Assembly: GCA_045645485.1 (NCBI GenBank)
Contig: JAZRIX010000020.1
Location: 1 to 64,000 of the forward strand
Direction: 5' to 3'
Length of the DNA: 64,000 nt
Origin: SIG440 sp045645485
Lineage (GTDB): Bacteria; Bacillota; Clostridia; Monoglobales; Monoglobaceae
In this document: positions 15,250-24,066 of the stretch, in pieces
Position numbering within the stretch: position 1 is the first letter of the stretch
How the letters are laid out: every line of letters begins with the position of its first letter
Made by a program: the position numbers and the translations under genes
Notes under the pieces: generated by a model
Database searches by the model: none
What the model was told of the DNA's origin: nothing
What the model saw: only the letters and a program-made list of their open reading frames with translations

Positions 15250-17895
15250 TTAAAGCTGTGAACCGTCAGGCATTGCCTTTTCCTCAAAATGCTTACCGTA
15301 ATATGCATTGAGGTACATCTGCTTGATTTCGCTCATAAGAGGATATCTGGGGTTTGCACCCGTACACTGGTCGTCAAATGCCTGTTCAACCATTTCATCA
15401 AGGTTATCGAGGAACACCTTTTCGTCAATGCCGTAATCCTTGATTGTTTCTTTAATTCCAACCTTTTCTTTCAGGTCATTAATGAGCTTGATAAGGCCTT
15501 CAAGCTTTTCTGTATCTGTTTTGCCCTTGACACCAAGGTAATCTGCAACCTCTGCATAACGTGCCAGAGTATGAGGATGATCGTACTGTGAGAAGGTTCC
15601 CATTTTTGCAGGAGCTTCAGATGCGTTGAATCTGAGAACTTCTTCAATCATCAGAGCATTTGCAACGCCGTGGGGAAGGTGATGGAAAGCACCCAGCTTG
15701 TGAGCCATTGAGTGACATACACCGAGGAATGCATTTGCGAATGCCATACCTGCCATTGTTGCGGCATTTGCCATTTTCTCTCTTGCCTCAACATCTGTCT
15801 GTCCGTTTTCGTAAGCTCTGGGAAGATATTCAAAAATTGTCTTAAGTGCCTTGAGTGCAAGACCGTCTGTGTAGTCTGTTGCCAGCATTGCAGCATAAGC
15901 TTCCATTGCGTGAGTTACAGCGTCGATACCTGATGCGGCAGTAAGACCCTTGGGAGCAGACATATGGAAGTCTGTATCAACGATTGCCATATTGGGCATA
16001 AGCTCATAGTCTGCCAACGGATATTTAACGCCTGTCTGTTCGTCTGTAATAACTGCGAAGGGTGTAACCTCTGAACCTGTACCTGCTGATGTGGGGATTG
16101 CAATAAAGTATGCCTTTTCACCCATCTTGGGGAATGTATAAACACGCTTGCGGATATCAATAAATCTCATTGCCATATCCATAAAGTCAGCTTCGGGATG
16201 TTCGTAAAGAACCCACATAATCTTTGCCGCGTCCATAGCACTTCCGCCGCCCAGAGCAATGATTGTGTCAGGCTTGAATGCCGCCATCTGTGCCGCACCG
16301 TTCTTTGCATTGAGGAGTGTGGGGTCAGGCTGAACATCAAAGAAGGTTGTATGAACAATTCCCATTTCGTCGAGCTTGTCGGTAATTGGCTTTGTATAAC
16401 CGTTTTCATAAAGGAATGTATCTGTTACGATAAAGGCTCTCTTCTTGCCCATAACTGTCTTCAGCTCATCAAGAGCCACAGGCAGACAGCCTTTCTTGAT
16501 ATATACCTTTTCAGGTGCACGGAACCAAAGCATATTTTCCCTTCTTTCTGCTACTGTTTTTATATTCAAAAGATGTTTAACACCAACGTTATCCGATACC
16601 GAGTTGCCGCCCCATGAACCGCAGCCGAGAGTGAGTGACGGGGCAAGCTTGAAGTTGTAAAGGTCACCGATACCGCCGTGTGATGAAGGTGTGTTCACCA
16701 AGATTCGGCAAGTCTTCATTCTTGCCGCAAAGCGGTCAATTTTTTCTCTTTCGGTAACTTCGTTAAGATATACAGATGAAGTGTGACCAAAACCTCCGTC
16801 TTCAACCAGTCTTTCAGCTTTATCAAGGGCATCCTCAAAGTCTTTTGCTCTGTACATTGCAAGTACGGGTGAAAGCTTTTCGTGAGCAAATTCTTCTGAA
16901 ATTTCAACCGATTCAACTTCACCGATAAGAATTTTTGTACCTTCGGGAACTGTTACACCTGCAAGCTCTGCAATCTTTGATGCAGGCTGACCAACGATTT
17001 TCGCATTGAGTGCACCGTTAATGATGATTGTCTTTCTTACAAGCTCTGTTTCTTTGTCACTGAGGAAGTAACAGCCGCGTGCAGCAAATTCTTCCTTAAC
17101 TGCATCATAAATGCTTTCAAGAACAATCACAGACTGTTCCGACGCACAAATCATACCGTTGTCAAATGTCTTTGAGTGAATGATAGAGTTCACTGCAAGC
17201 AGAATGTCTGCACTGTCATCAATGATTGCAGGAGTATTTCCGGCACCAACACCAAGCGCAGGCTTACCGCTTGAATATGCCGCCTTAACCATTCCGGGGC
17301 CGCCTGTAGCCAGGATAATGTCCGCTTCCTTCATAACTGTGTTTGTCATATCAAGGCTGGGAACATCAATCCAGTCAATAATACCCTCGGGAGCACCTGC
17401 CGCAACTGCCGCTTCCAGAACAAGCTTTGACGCCGCAATTGTACAGTTCTTTGCTCTGGGATGAGGAGAAATAATAATTGCATTTCTTGTCTTCAGTGCA
17501 AGAAGACACTTGAAAATAGCTGTTGATGTGGGGTTTGTAGTAGGAATTACCGCCGCAACAACGCCAATAGGTTCTGCAATCTTCTTTATTCCGAAAGCCT
17601 TATCTTCTTCAATAACACCGCAGGTTTTTGTCTCTTTGTAGGCATTGTAGATATATTCCGATGCATAGTTGTTCTTGATTACCTTATCTTCAACAACGCC
17701 CATTCCTGTTTCCTCTACTGCCATTTTGGCGAGAGGAATTCTGGCTTTGTTTGCAGCTGATGCAGCCGCAAGAAAGATTTTGTCAACCTGTTCCTGAGAA
17801 TAGGTTGCAAATACCTTCTGTACTTCTCTTATACGTTTTATAGCTTCTTCAAGCTTTTCAACGCTGTCTGTTATTTCATAATTTTTTATATCCAT
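15250..17895 (-). CDS. adhE: Bifunctional acetaldehyde-CoA/alcohol dehydrogenase
   Basis: An 881-residue AdhE. The N-terminal half (to about residue 440) is CoA-acylating aldehyde dehydrogenase with catalytic Cys in NGMICASEQS near residue 249. The C-terminal half is iron-dependent alcohol dehydrogenase with ALGGGSAMDAAK and the metal site HSMAHKLGAFHHLPHG. It reduces acetyl-CoA to ethanol with two NADH, the main redox sink of fermenting Clostridia, and forms spirosomes. Length is normal for the family. The ATG follows GGAGGA. A perfect Rex operator lies in the promoter region, so expression should follow the NADH/NAD+ ratio. Confidence 0.97.
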   Translation of the reverse strand: MDIKNYEITDSVEKLEEAIKRIREVQKVFATYSQEQVDKIFLAAASAANKARIPLAKMAVEETGMGVVEDKVIKNNYASEYIYNAYKETKTCGVIEEDKAFGIKKIAEPIGVVAAVIPTTNPTSTAIFKCLLALKTRNAIIISPHPRAKNCTIAASKLVLEAAVAAGAPEGIIDWIDVPSLDMTNTVMKEADIILATGGPGMVKAAYSSGKPALGVGAGNTPAIIDDSADILLAVNSIIHSKTFDNGMICASEQSVIVLESIYDAVKEEFAARGCYFLSDKETELVRKTIIINGALNAKIVGQPASKIAELAGVTVPEGTKILIGEVESVEISEEFAHEKLSPVLAMYRAKDFEDALDKAERLVEDGGFGHTSSVYLNEVTEREKIDRFAARMKTCRILVNTPSSHGGIGDLYNFKLAPSLTLGCGSWGGNSVSDNVGVKHLLNIKTVAERRENMLWFRAPEKVYIKKGCLPVALDELKTVMGKKRAFIVTDTFLYENGYTKPITDKLDEMGIVHTTFFDVQPDPTLLNAKNGAAQMAAFKPDTIIALGGGSAMDAAKIMWVLYEHPEADFMDMAMRFIDIRKRVYTFPKMGEKAYFIAIPTSAGTGSEVTPFAVITDEQTGVKYPLADYELMPNMAIVDTDFHMSAPKGLTAASGIDAVTHAMEAYAAMLATDYTDGLALKALKTIFEYLPRAYENGQTDVEAREKMANAATMAGMAFANAFLGVCHSMAHKLGAFHHLPHGVANALMIEEVLRFNASEAPAKMGTFSQYDHPHTLARYAEVADYLGVKGKTDTEKLEGLIKLINDLKEKVGIKETIKDYGIDEKVFLDNLDEMVEQAFDDQCTGANPRYPLMSEIKQMYLNAYYGKHFEEKAMPDGSQL

Positions 17896-17917
17896 TTTTA
17901 ATCCTCCAAATCATTTC

Positions 17918-17935
17918 TTGTTAATACTTTAACAA
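17918..17935. promoter_or_regulatory. Rex operator upstream of adhE
   Basis: TTGTTAATACTTTAACAA is a perfect match to the Rex palindrome TTGTTAA-n4-TTAACAA. It lies 23 nt before the adhE start. Rex is the NADH-sensing repressor of fermentation genes in Gram-positive bacteria, and adhE is a classic target. Confidence 0.9.
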
Positions 17936-17968
17936 ACTTTTTAATCTTTGGGAATTCTTAAAATGTTT

Positions 17969-18000
17969 ATTGGGGGTTATCATTTTTAATAACCCCCAAT
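17969..18000. terminator. Hairpin between the LysR gene and adhE
   Basis: ATTGGGGGTTAT pairs perfectly with ATAACCCCCAAT around an 8-nt loop. It lies just past the LysR stop on the minus strand and isolates adhE. The T tract is poor. Confidence 0.7.
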
Positions 18001-18009
18001 AGAATAGCT

Positions 18010-18933
18010 TTATCCGAATATTTTTTTCTTTGCTTCATTCAGCTTGTCAATGAACCTCAAATCAAGCTCTGAAAATCTGTAATCCTTTTTATATATGAGA
18101 ACATCACGGTATATTTTCTTGTTTTGTTCACATTCCTTCATGGCAAGGTTATACCGCAAAAGCAAGCTTTGCGGCGGCGGAGAAGCCCACATAAATGTTT
18201 GGGGATTCTTGTCCAGAAGGTCAAACTGGCTTCCACGCTCAAAAATGTATATCCTTCGACTGATATTATCGGGAAGCTCCTCCTTTACCACCTTTGAAAC
18301 AGGCATTGACGGCACATATGGGTCTGCATGAGCAATTTCAATGAAGTCCGCCAAATCGTCAAAGGAAATTTCCTCTTTTTGAGCAAGAGGGTTTTCCCTG
18401 CTCATAATAAGAGAATATGAAAACTCATTTACCAGCTCATACATAAAGCCTTTTTCATCAAGCATTGCCTTGAAATACTTGTCATAGTTCTCACCATATC
18501 TGATTATTCCAAGCTTATAGTCGTGGTTGACCATATTGTGAATGGTTCGCTGTGAGTTTGTTTCTTTATAAAATATTTCACTTGGTTCTTTTGTAAGTGT
18601 TTTTGAAAATTCAACAAATGCCTCGGAAATATAGCTGGCACGGGGAACGGAAATAGAAAACTTCTTTTTATTGGGTGCACCCTCTTTATAATGCCGCTCC
18701 ACCTGTTCAATCTGCCCAATTATTCCCTTTGCATAACCGATAAACTCCGCCCCTTCGGGAGTCAGGCTCATACCGGTTGTTGTACGTTCAAAAATTGTTA
18801 TTCCCAAATCGTTCTCAAGCTCCTTTATTGAACGGCTGATATTAGGCACTGCAATAAGAAGCACATCCGAAGCCTTTTTCAGAGAACCCATCCGTGCAAC
18901 CTCAACAGCATATTTCATATGCAATATATTCAT
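18010..18933 (-). CDS. LysR-family transcriptional regulator
   Basis: A 307-residue regulator. The N-terminal winged helix shows the LysR pattern (MKYAVEVARMGSLKKASDVLLIAVPNISRSIKELENDLG...LFERT-like IFERTTTGMSLTPEG), followed by a long helix and a type 2 periplasmic-binding-like effector domain. I choose the ATG at 18933, behind AAAGGA; a 15-codon upstream extension is open. It is downstream of a small unknown gene on the same strand and upstream of adhE, from which it is separated by a hairpin, so it need not regulate adhE. Confidence 0.85.
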   Translation of the reverse strand: MNILHMKYAVEVARMGSLKKASDVLLIAVPNISRSIKELENDLGITIFERTTTGMSLTPEGAEFIGYAKGIIGQIEQVERHYKEGAPNKKKFSISVPRASYISEAFVEFSKTLTKEPSEIFYKETNSQRTIHNMVNHDYKLGIIRYGENYDKYFKAMLDEKGFMYELVNEFSYSLIMSRENPLAQKEEISFDDLADFIEIAHADPYVPSMPVSKVVKEELPDNISRRIYIFERGSQFDLLDKNPQTFMWASPPPQSLLLRYNLAMKECEQNKKIYRDVLIYKKDYRFSELDLRFIDKLNEAKKKIFG

Positions 18934-18987
18934 AACAGCATATATCCTTTCATCATAAAGTTGGTGGTTAAAAATCACAAAGCAATT

Positions 18988-19407
18988 TCAATAAGTACCC
19001 CGAAGATTGAAGACGGGAACAACAACGGTGACTTCAATCTCGTCATCTTCGAGAATTTTGTCGGTAGTACAACGCAAAACGGGAGGTTCTGTTCCGCAAT
19101 TTTTACCCGAACAGACCTCCTGCATAATTCCCTGAAGGTCAGCCAGACTATAGTGATTCGGCATATTTATATGCAGAAAAAAGTTTTTAAAGCATTCAAT
19201 TTTTATTCTCGACAGATATCTCACCATCTGTGAACGTTTGCCGCGGTAATCAATTTTGTACCATTCGGTATTGCCGTTGCAAAGAAGTCTGTCCAGCGCT
19301 TCACGGGCACTTGCCGCCATAAGAACGGTTTTCCCTTCAAGCACGGATGCATCAGAAAAGTATTCTTCAAGCTGGGGTTCAGAATTAAAAATTTCCAGAA
19401 ACAGCAT
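18988..19407 (-). CDS. Hypothetical protein (139 aa)
   Basis: A 139-residue soluble protein with no family I recognise. It begins MLFLEIFNSEPQLEEYF, has a basic centre (YRGKRSQMVRYLSRIKIE) and ends in a hydrophobic beta-like strand (EIEVTVVVPVFNLRGTY). The start is the ATG at 19407, behind the strong GGAGGTG; an in-frame GTG inside that site is less likely. It ends 54 nt before the LysR regulator on the same strand, so the two probably share a transcript. Confidence 0.7.
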   Translation of the reverse strand: MLFLEIFNSEPQLEEYFSDASVLEGKTVLMAASAREALDRLLCNGNTEWYKIDYRGKRSQMVRYLSRIKIECFKNFFLHINMPNHYSLADLQGIMQEVCSGKNCGTEPPVLRCTTDKILEDDEIEVTVVVPVFNLRGTY

Positions 19408-19431
19408 TCTCTCCACCTCCGTTTGTAGATT

Positions 19432-19540
19432 CTTTTATAAATGTTGGGGGAAACCCTTTGGAAGGATTCTTCGTTACGCTCAGGATGACGCTATATGGCT
19501 TAAAATGACGTCATGTTGAGCGTAGTCGAAACATCTTTTC
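19432..19540. repeat. Dispersed repeat, second copy of the 3457-3664 element type
   Basis: CTTTTATAAATGTTGGGGGAAA (19432 on) then TTTGGAAGGATTCTTCG and CGCTCAGGATGAC (to 19489) line up with the inverted right end of the element at 3457-3664. An opposing core GTCATGTTGAGCGTAGTCG...AACATCTTTTC follows (19511-19540). The pair could fold into a long hairpin. Confidence 0.7.
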
Positions 19541-19550
19541 TTTTATAAAA

Positions 19551-19588
19551 ATGGGCGGTTTAAAAACATCTGTTTTTAAACCGCCCAT
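19551..19588. terminator. Terminator of purC
   Basis: ATGGGCGGTTTAAAAACA pairs perfectly with its 18-nt complement around TC. On the minus strand it follows the purC stop and is followed by TTTTTATAAAAG. Confidence 0.85.
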
Positions 19589-19600
19589 TAAAAAGTCACA

Positions 19601-20284
19601 TTATCTATTGTTGATAAGCTTTGTAAGTTCAACGGGTTCAACAATCTTGCCGTCCTTGTAAACACGCATATTGCCTGATGCGATTTCGTCAATAAGGATA
19701 ACTTCGTTATTGTTGTAGCCAAACTCAAATTTGATATCCCACAAATCAAGACCGATTTCCTTCAGGTCGTCAGCAATGATTTTTGTGTTTTTGAGAGTCT
19801 GTTCTTCCATGCTTTCAAACATTTCGGGTGACATAACGCCAAGAGCCGCGAGACCTTCGCCTGTAACCAGAGGATCGCCCTTTTCATCGTTTTTGAAGGT
19901 ACATTCAACATAACCGCCCTCTAAAACTGTTCCGTCTTCGATATATTCGCCGTATCTGCGGATAAAGCTTCCTGTTGCAACAAGACGGCATATAACCTCA
20001 AGACCGTGACCGAAAACTTCGCCGGGAAGAACCTCCATTGTAGCATCATCAAGATTTGCACTTACATAGTGAGTCTTGATGCCCGCCTTTTTCAGCATTT
20101 CAAAATAATATACAGATGTTTCGAGGTTGGCTTTTCCGATGCCTTCGATTGTAAGACCTACTGAGTTTTCGCCCGGATCAAAAACGCCGTCCTTTCCTGT
20201 ACAGTCATCCTTGAACTTCAGCATAACATTGCCGTTTTCAAGCTTGTACACATCTTTTGTTTTTCCCTGATAAATCAATTCCAT
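19601..20284 (-). CDS. purC: Phosphoribosylaminoimidazole-succinocarboxamide synthase (SAICAR synthetase)
   Basis: A 227-residue PurC. It joins CAIR and aspartate with ATP to make SAICAR in de novo purine synthesis. Signature pieces: LIYQGKTKDVYKLENGNVMLKFKDD at the N-terminus, EVICRLVATGSF, DLWDIKFEFG and the metal-site region LIDEIASGNMRVYKDG. Length is normal. I choose the ATG at 20284; a TTG two codons earlier is possible, and the ribosome binding site (AAAGGG, about 10 nt away) is modest. It is not clustered with other pur genes here and has its own promoter and terminator. Confidence 0.95.
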   Translation of the reverse strand: MELIYQGKTKDVYKLENGNVMLKFKDDCTGKDGVFDPGENSVGLTIEGIGKANLETSVYYFEMLKKAGIKTHYVSANLDDATMEVLPGEVFGHGLEVICRLVATGSFIRRYGEYIEDGTVLEGGYVECTFKNDEKGDPLVTGEGLAALGVMSPEMFESMEEQTLKNTKIIADDLKEIGLDLWDIKFEFGYNNNEVILIDEIASGNMRVYKDGKIVEPVELTKLINNR

Positions 20285-20325
20285 ATTCAAAACCCTTTCT
20301 TTTTTGTTTTAATAACTTCTTCTCT

Positions 20326-20355
20326 ATTTTACCACACTTTTTTGTATATTTACAA
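20326..20355 (-). promoter_or_regulatory. Promoter of purC
   Basis: Minus strand: TTGTAA (20355-20350), 18-bp spacer, TAAAAT (20331-20326). No purine riboswitch is seen in the short leader. Confidence 0.6.
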
Positions 20356-20383
20356 TACTTTTACAAAAAAAACCAAAAATTTT

Positions 20384-21655
20384 TTATTCTACACTGTCAA
20401 GTGCCTGCTGGATATCTTCGATAATATCATCAACATTCTCGATGCCAACGGAAAATCTGATAAGATCCGGTGTTACACCTGCTGCTTCAAGCTCTGCATC
20501 ACTCAGCTGTCTGTGTGTATGGCTTGCAGGGTGAAGAACCGATGTTCTTGCATCGGCAACGTGTGTAACAATTGCCGCAAGCTTCAGGCTGTCCATAAAG
20601 GTTACTGCTGCTTCTCTGCCGCCCTTTACTCCAAAGGAAATAACACCGCAGGAGCCGTTGGGAAGATATTTCTTTGCAAGCTCGTGGTATTTGTCACCTT
20701 CAAGACCGCAGTATTTAACCCATGAAACCTTGTCGTTTTTGCTGAGGTATTCAGCAATTTTCTGTGCATTGCTGCAATGACGTTCCATTCTGAGGGGAAG
20801 GGTTTCAAGACCCAGATTCAGAAGAAATGCGTTGTGAGGCGAAGGGATTGAACCAAGGTCACGCATTACCTGAGCAGTTATCTTTGTGATATATGCCGCT
20901 TTGCCGAATTTTTCGGTATATGTAATGCCGTGATAGGATTCATCGGGAGTTGTGAGTCCTGGGAACTTTCCGCTAGCCTCCCAGTCAAAATTTCCGCTGT
21001 CCACAATTGCACCGCCTACCTGAGTTGCATGTCCGTCCATATATTTTGTTGTTGAATGTACAACAATGTCTGCTCCCCACTCAAAGGGACGGCAGTTTAT
21101 GGGAGTTGCAAAGGTGTTGTCGATAATCAGGGGGACCTGATGTGCGTGAGCAATGTTTGCCCATTTTTCAATATCAAGAACAACAAGTGCAGGATTTGCT
21201 ATTGTTTCACCGAAAACAGCCTTTGTGTTTTCACGGAATGCCGCGTTGAGAGTTTCTTCGTCAGCATCGGGGTCAACAAAGGTTACATCAATGCCAAGCT
21301 TCTTCATTGTTACGCCGAAAAGGTTGAAGGTTCCGCCGTAAACAGAGGAAGAACAGATAAAGTGGTCACCCGCATTGCAGATATTGAAGATTGCATAAAA
21401 GCAAGCCGCCTGACCTGATGATGTCAGGATTCCCGCAACACCGCCTTCAAGGTCGGCAATCTTTGCCGCTACGGCATCGTTTGTGGGGTTTGCAAGACGG
21501 GTATAAAAATATCCGCTTTCTTCAAGGTCAAAAAGCTTTCCCATCTGCTCTGTTGAACTGTACTTCCATGTGGTGCTCTGATATATGGGAAGAACCCTTG
21601 GTTCTCCGTTTTCGGGGGTGTAACCCGACTGTATACATTTGGTTTCTATTCTCAT
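20384..21655 (-). CDS. metY: O-acetylhomoserine sulfhydrylase (Cys/Met metabolism PLP enzyme)
   Basis: A 423-residue gamma-family PLP enzyme. The PLP lysine is in VHSTTKYMDGH; YFYTRLANPTND, LTSSGQAA, IIDNTFATP and SVGIENVDDIIEDI are family landmarks. Its length and the TKYMDGH motif fit the O-acetylhomoserine sulfhydrylase group, which makes homocysteine (or methionine) from O-acetylhomoserine and sulfide (or methanethiol). Methionine gamma-lyase is the main alternative. AAAGGAGG stands 8 nt before the ATG, and a strong promoter lies 31 nt upstream of the start codon. Confidence 0.9.
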   Translation of the reverse strand: MRIETKCIQSGYTPENGEPRVLPIYQSTTWKYSSTEQMGKLFDLEESGYFYTRLANPTNDAVAAKIADLEGGVAGILTSSGQAACFYAIFNICNAGDHFICSSSVYGGTFNLFGVTMKKLGIDVTFVDPDADEETLNAAFRENTKAVFGETIANPALVVLDIEKWANIAHAHQVPLIIDNTFATPINCRPFEWGADIVVHSTTKYMDGHATQVGGAIVDSGNFDWEASGKFPGLTTPDESYHGITYTEKFGKAAYITKITAQVMRDLGSIPSPHNAFLLNLGLETLPLRMERHCSNAQKIAEYLSKNDKVSWVKYCGLEGDKYHELAKKYLPNGSCGVISFGVKGGREAAVTFMDSLKLAAIVTHVADARTSVLHPASHTHRQLSDAELEAAGVTPDLIRFSVGIENVDDIIEDIQQALDSVE

Positions 21656-21685
21656 TTGTAAGTCCTCCTTTTTCCGTATAAATTA

Positions 21686-21714
21686 ATTCTACTATTTCGC
21701 GGGAAAAAAGTCAA
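21686..21714 (-). promoter_or_regulatory. Promoter of metY
   Basis: Minus strand: TTGACT (21714-21709), 17-bp spacer, TAGAAT (21691-21686). The leader is too short for a SAM riboswitch. Confidence 0.75.
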
Positions 21715-21751
21715 GCAAAACTATGGTCAAACTGAATTTTTTGTGATATAA

Positions 21752-22204
21752 TCAATATTCAGGAACTATATTTGAGGTTTCGTTTATGGCATGCATAAAG
21801 CCGTTAAGCTCTGATGATGAAATATCTCCGCCGATTACCGTCTTTTCAAAGACAAAAATCCCTGCAACAACGGTGGAATTCTCGGATTCCTTGTGGTTGA
21901 GAACACGGTAGGTATAACGGCTGACGTTTTTTCCTTTGAAATCCTCAAAGTGAAAGCCTGAATGTTTTTGTACTGCGTTATAAGTATCGTACACCACATC
22001 AAACTCTTCAGGAATGGTCAGATGTGTGATTTCCAGCGGATTAGGGTCAATTTTCCATCCCAGTCCCTCCACATATTCCACAATTATTTTGTTGGTGTCA
22101 CTGTCCAGACTGAACAGTCCTACAATAATCATCATCAGTACCACTGCAACTGTTATGGCAGCGAAAACATAACGGTATTTGCAGACGGTTTTTGACAAAC
22201 GCAT
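21752..22204 (-). CDS. DUF4830-type single-span membrane protein
   Basis: A 150-residue protein with one N-terminal membrane helix (YVFAAITVAVVLMMIIVGLF) and an outside C-terminal domain. EYVEGLGWKIDPNPLEITHLTIPEEFDVVYDTYNAVQK resembles the DUF4830 pattern (GWxVxPxPxExxxxxIPxxFxxVYxxYNxLQ), known mainly from Oscillospirales-type Clostridia and of unknown function. The start is the ATG at 22204, set by AAAGGGGG. It is divergent from rsuA. Confidence 0.7.
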   Translation of the reverse strand: MRLSKTVCKYRYVFAAITVAVVLMMIIVGLFSLDSDTNKIIVEYVEGLGWKIDPNPLEITHLTIPEEFDVVYDTYNAVQKHSGFHFEDFKGKNVSRYTYRVLNHKESENSTVVAGIFVFEKTVIGGDISSSELNGFMHAINETSNIVPEY

Positions 22205-22302
22205 ACAGTGTACCCCCTTTTGGTTGGCTTTTGGTGCCATCAATTCTAATATATGCCAAAACGGGAAATATTATTCAATTGATGTATGAAAGGAACGGTA
22301 TT

Positions 22303-23019
22303 ATGAGACTTGACAGATTTCTTGCGGATTGCGGTCTGGGGACCAGAAGCGAAGTGAAAAAGAAAATAAAATCAGGCTCCGTTTCGGTCAACGGCAAGAC
22401 GGTTACAAAGGCTGATGTTCATATTGACCCAATTGGTGATACGGTTAAAGCCGACGGTTCTACGGTGGAATACCGTGAATTCATTTATCTGATGCTGAAC
22501 AAGCCTCAGGGATACATTTCTGCAACCCGTGACGGAAAAACTCCTACGGTGCTTGAGCTTGTTCCTGAAGAATACAGGCATTTTGAACCCTTTCCTGTAG
22601 GAAGGCTTGATATTGATACAGAAGGTTTTCTTCTTTTGACAAATGACGGGGATCTGACTCACCGTCTGCTGTCTCCCAAAAAGCATATCCCAAAGACCTA
22701 CCTTGCACAGATAGAAAAACCCCTGAAGGAGGGCGACTGTGAAGCCTTTCGTGAAGGTGTGGTTCTTGATGGCGGTTACAAAACTCTCCCCGCAGAGCTG
22801 AGAGAAGCAGAAAAACAACAAGAGGGTTTTTGGGCAGAGGTTGTTATTTGTGAGGGAAAATTCCATCAGGTAAAGCGGATGTTTGAGTCGATAGATAACA
22901 AGGTTTTGTTTCTCAAGCGTATAAAAATGAACAAGCTTGACCTTGATGAGAACCTTGAGACGGGAGAAGTACGGGAGCTGACAGAAGAGGAGCTGAAACT
23001 GCTTGTTCCCGAACAGTGA
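22303..23019 (+). CDS. rsuA: 16S rRNA pseudouridine synthase RsuA-type
   Basis: A 238-residue pseudouridine synthase. The N-terminal S4 RNA-binding domain (MRLDRFLADCGLGTRSEVKKKIKSGSVSVNG) is followed by the RsuA/RluB catalytic domain, with VGRLDIDTEGFLLLTNDGDLTHRL carrying the catalytic Asp, and GKFHQVKRMF near the C-terminus. RsuA makes pseudouridine 516 in 16S rRNA; the RluB/RluF subtypes are alternatives. The start at 22303 follows AAAGGA; 37 upstream codons that overlap the divergent gene's leader are rejected. It is followed 49 nt later by the pyridoxal kinase gene. Confidence 0.92.
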   Translation: MRLDRFLADCGLGTRSEVKKKIKSGSVSVNGKTVTKADVHIDPIGDTVKADGSTVEYREFIYLMLNKPQGYISATRDGKTPTVLELVPEEYRHFEPFPVGRLDIDTEGFLLLTNDGDLTHRLLSPKKHIPKTYLAQIEKPLKEGDCEAFREGVVLDGGYKTLPAELREAEKQQEGFWAEVVICEGKFHQVKRMFESIDNKVLFLKRIKMNKLDLDENLETGEVRELTEEELKLLVPEQ

Positions 23020-23068
23020 TTATTTGAACAATGTTCAAAGATAAATATTATATTGAGAGGCGAAAAAA

Positions 23069-23938
23069 ATGATACCAAGTTATGTACCAAGAGTTGTGGC
23101 GGTCAATGACCTTTCGGGGTTCTGCCGGGTTTCACTTTCCGAAGCAATGGCGATTCTTTCATCCATGGGAATTGAGGCGTGTCCGTTACCTACTGCAATT
23201 CTTTCAACACATACTTATCACTATGAGGATTATACCTTTTGCGACCTGACAGCGGAAATGCCCAAAATTCTTGACCACTGGCAAAGGCTTGGCATAAAGT
23301 TTGACGGAATCTGTACGGGTTATCTTGGGTCTTCGAGACAGATTGAAATTCTTTCGAATTTTATAAGAGCAGAGAAGGACGGAGATTTTCTCACGATTAT
23401 TGACCCTGTTCTGGGTGACAATGATTTGTCCGATGCCGAGACGGTGTATTATGACAGAATGAATGAATTGCTTTGCAGTATGAAGGAATTTGTGAAGCTT
23501 GCGGATGTTATTACGCCAAATCTCACCGAGGCGTGCTTGCTTTTGGACGAAAAATATCCTCAAAAGCCCTTGGCTGAGGAGGAATTGAAGGATATCCTGA
23601 ACAGACTTTCGGACCTTGGGCCAAAGCGTATTGCCGTAACGTCGGTTATGACTGACAGCAAAAAAATGTCGGTGGGTGTTCTGGACAAAACAAGGGGAGA
23701 ATGTGCCATACTTGACTGCGGATATGTTGACAGACCCTTTCACGGTACGGGCGACAGCTTTTCAGCTGTGCTGACGGGGGCACTTCTCAGAAAAAAAACT
23801 ATGGTTGAATCGGCACAAATGGCTGTGGATTTTGTGAAGGCGGCAATTGCCCAGACTCTAACCTATCCTGACATAAAAATTGAGCACGGGGCAGTTTTTG
23901 AGCCGATAATGGCAAAGTTTTTCAGCGAGAGACTATAA
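23069..23938 (+). CDS. pdxY: Pyridoxal/pyridoxamine kinase (ribokinase-like)
   Basis: A 289-residue ribokinase-fold kinase of the PdxY/PdxK group: AVNDLSGFCRVSL at the N-terminus, LPTAILSTHT, TGYLGSS, IIDPVLGD, and the anion-hole/catalytic motif FHGTGDSFSAVL near residue 230. It phosphorylates pyridoxal or pyridoxamine for PLP salvage. GAGAGGCG precedes the ATG. It follows rsuA in the same direction and ends in a shared bidirectional terminator with oadA. Confidence 0.88.
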   Translation: MIPSYVPRVVAVNDLSGFCRVSLSEAMAILSSMGIEACPLPTAILSTHTYHYEDYTFCDLTAEMPKILDHWQRLGIKFDGICTGYLGSSRQIEILSNFIRAEKDGDFLTIIDPVLGDNDLSDAETVYYDRMNELLCSMKEFVKLADVITPNLTEACLLLDEKYPQKPLAEEELKDILNRLSDLGPKRIAVTSVMTDSKKMSVGVLDKTRGECAILDCGYVDRPFHGTGDSFSAVLTGALLRKKTMVESAQMAVDFVKAAIAQTLTYPDIKIEHGAVFEPIMAKFFSERL

Positions 23939-24022
23939 AAATTTGTATTTTAAAAGGTTTTGCGTCAAACACTTGGGAAAGAACGTCATAAATCCCGACC
24001 GCTGTAAAAGAAAACTATTTAA

Positions 24023-24056
24023 AAAGGCAGAAACGAAATCAATCGTTTCTGCCTTT
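24023..24056. terminator. Bidirectional terminator between pdxY and oadA
   Basis: AAAGGCAGAAACGA pairs with TCGTTTCTGCCTTT around AATCAA, serving two convergent operons. Confidence 0.9.
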
Positions 24057-24066
24057 TGTTCATAAT

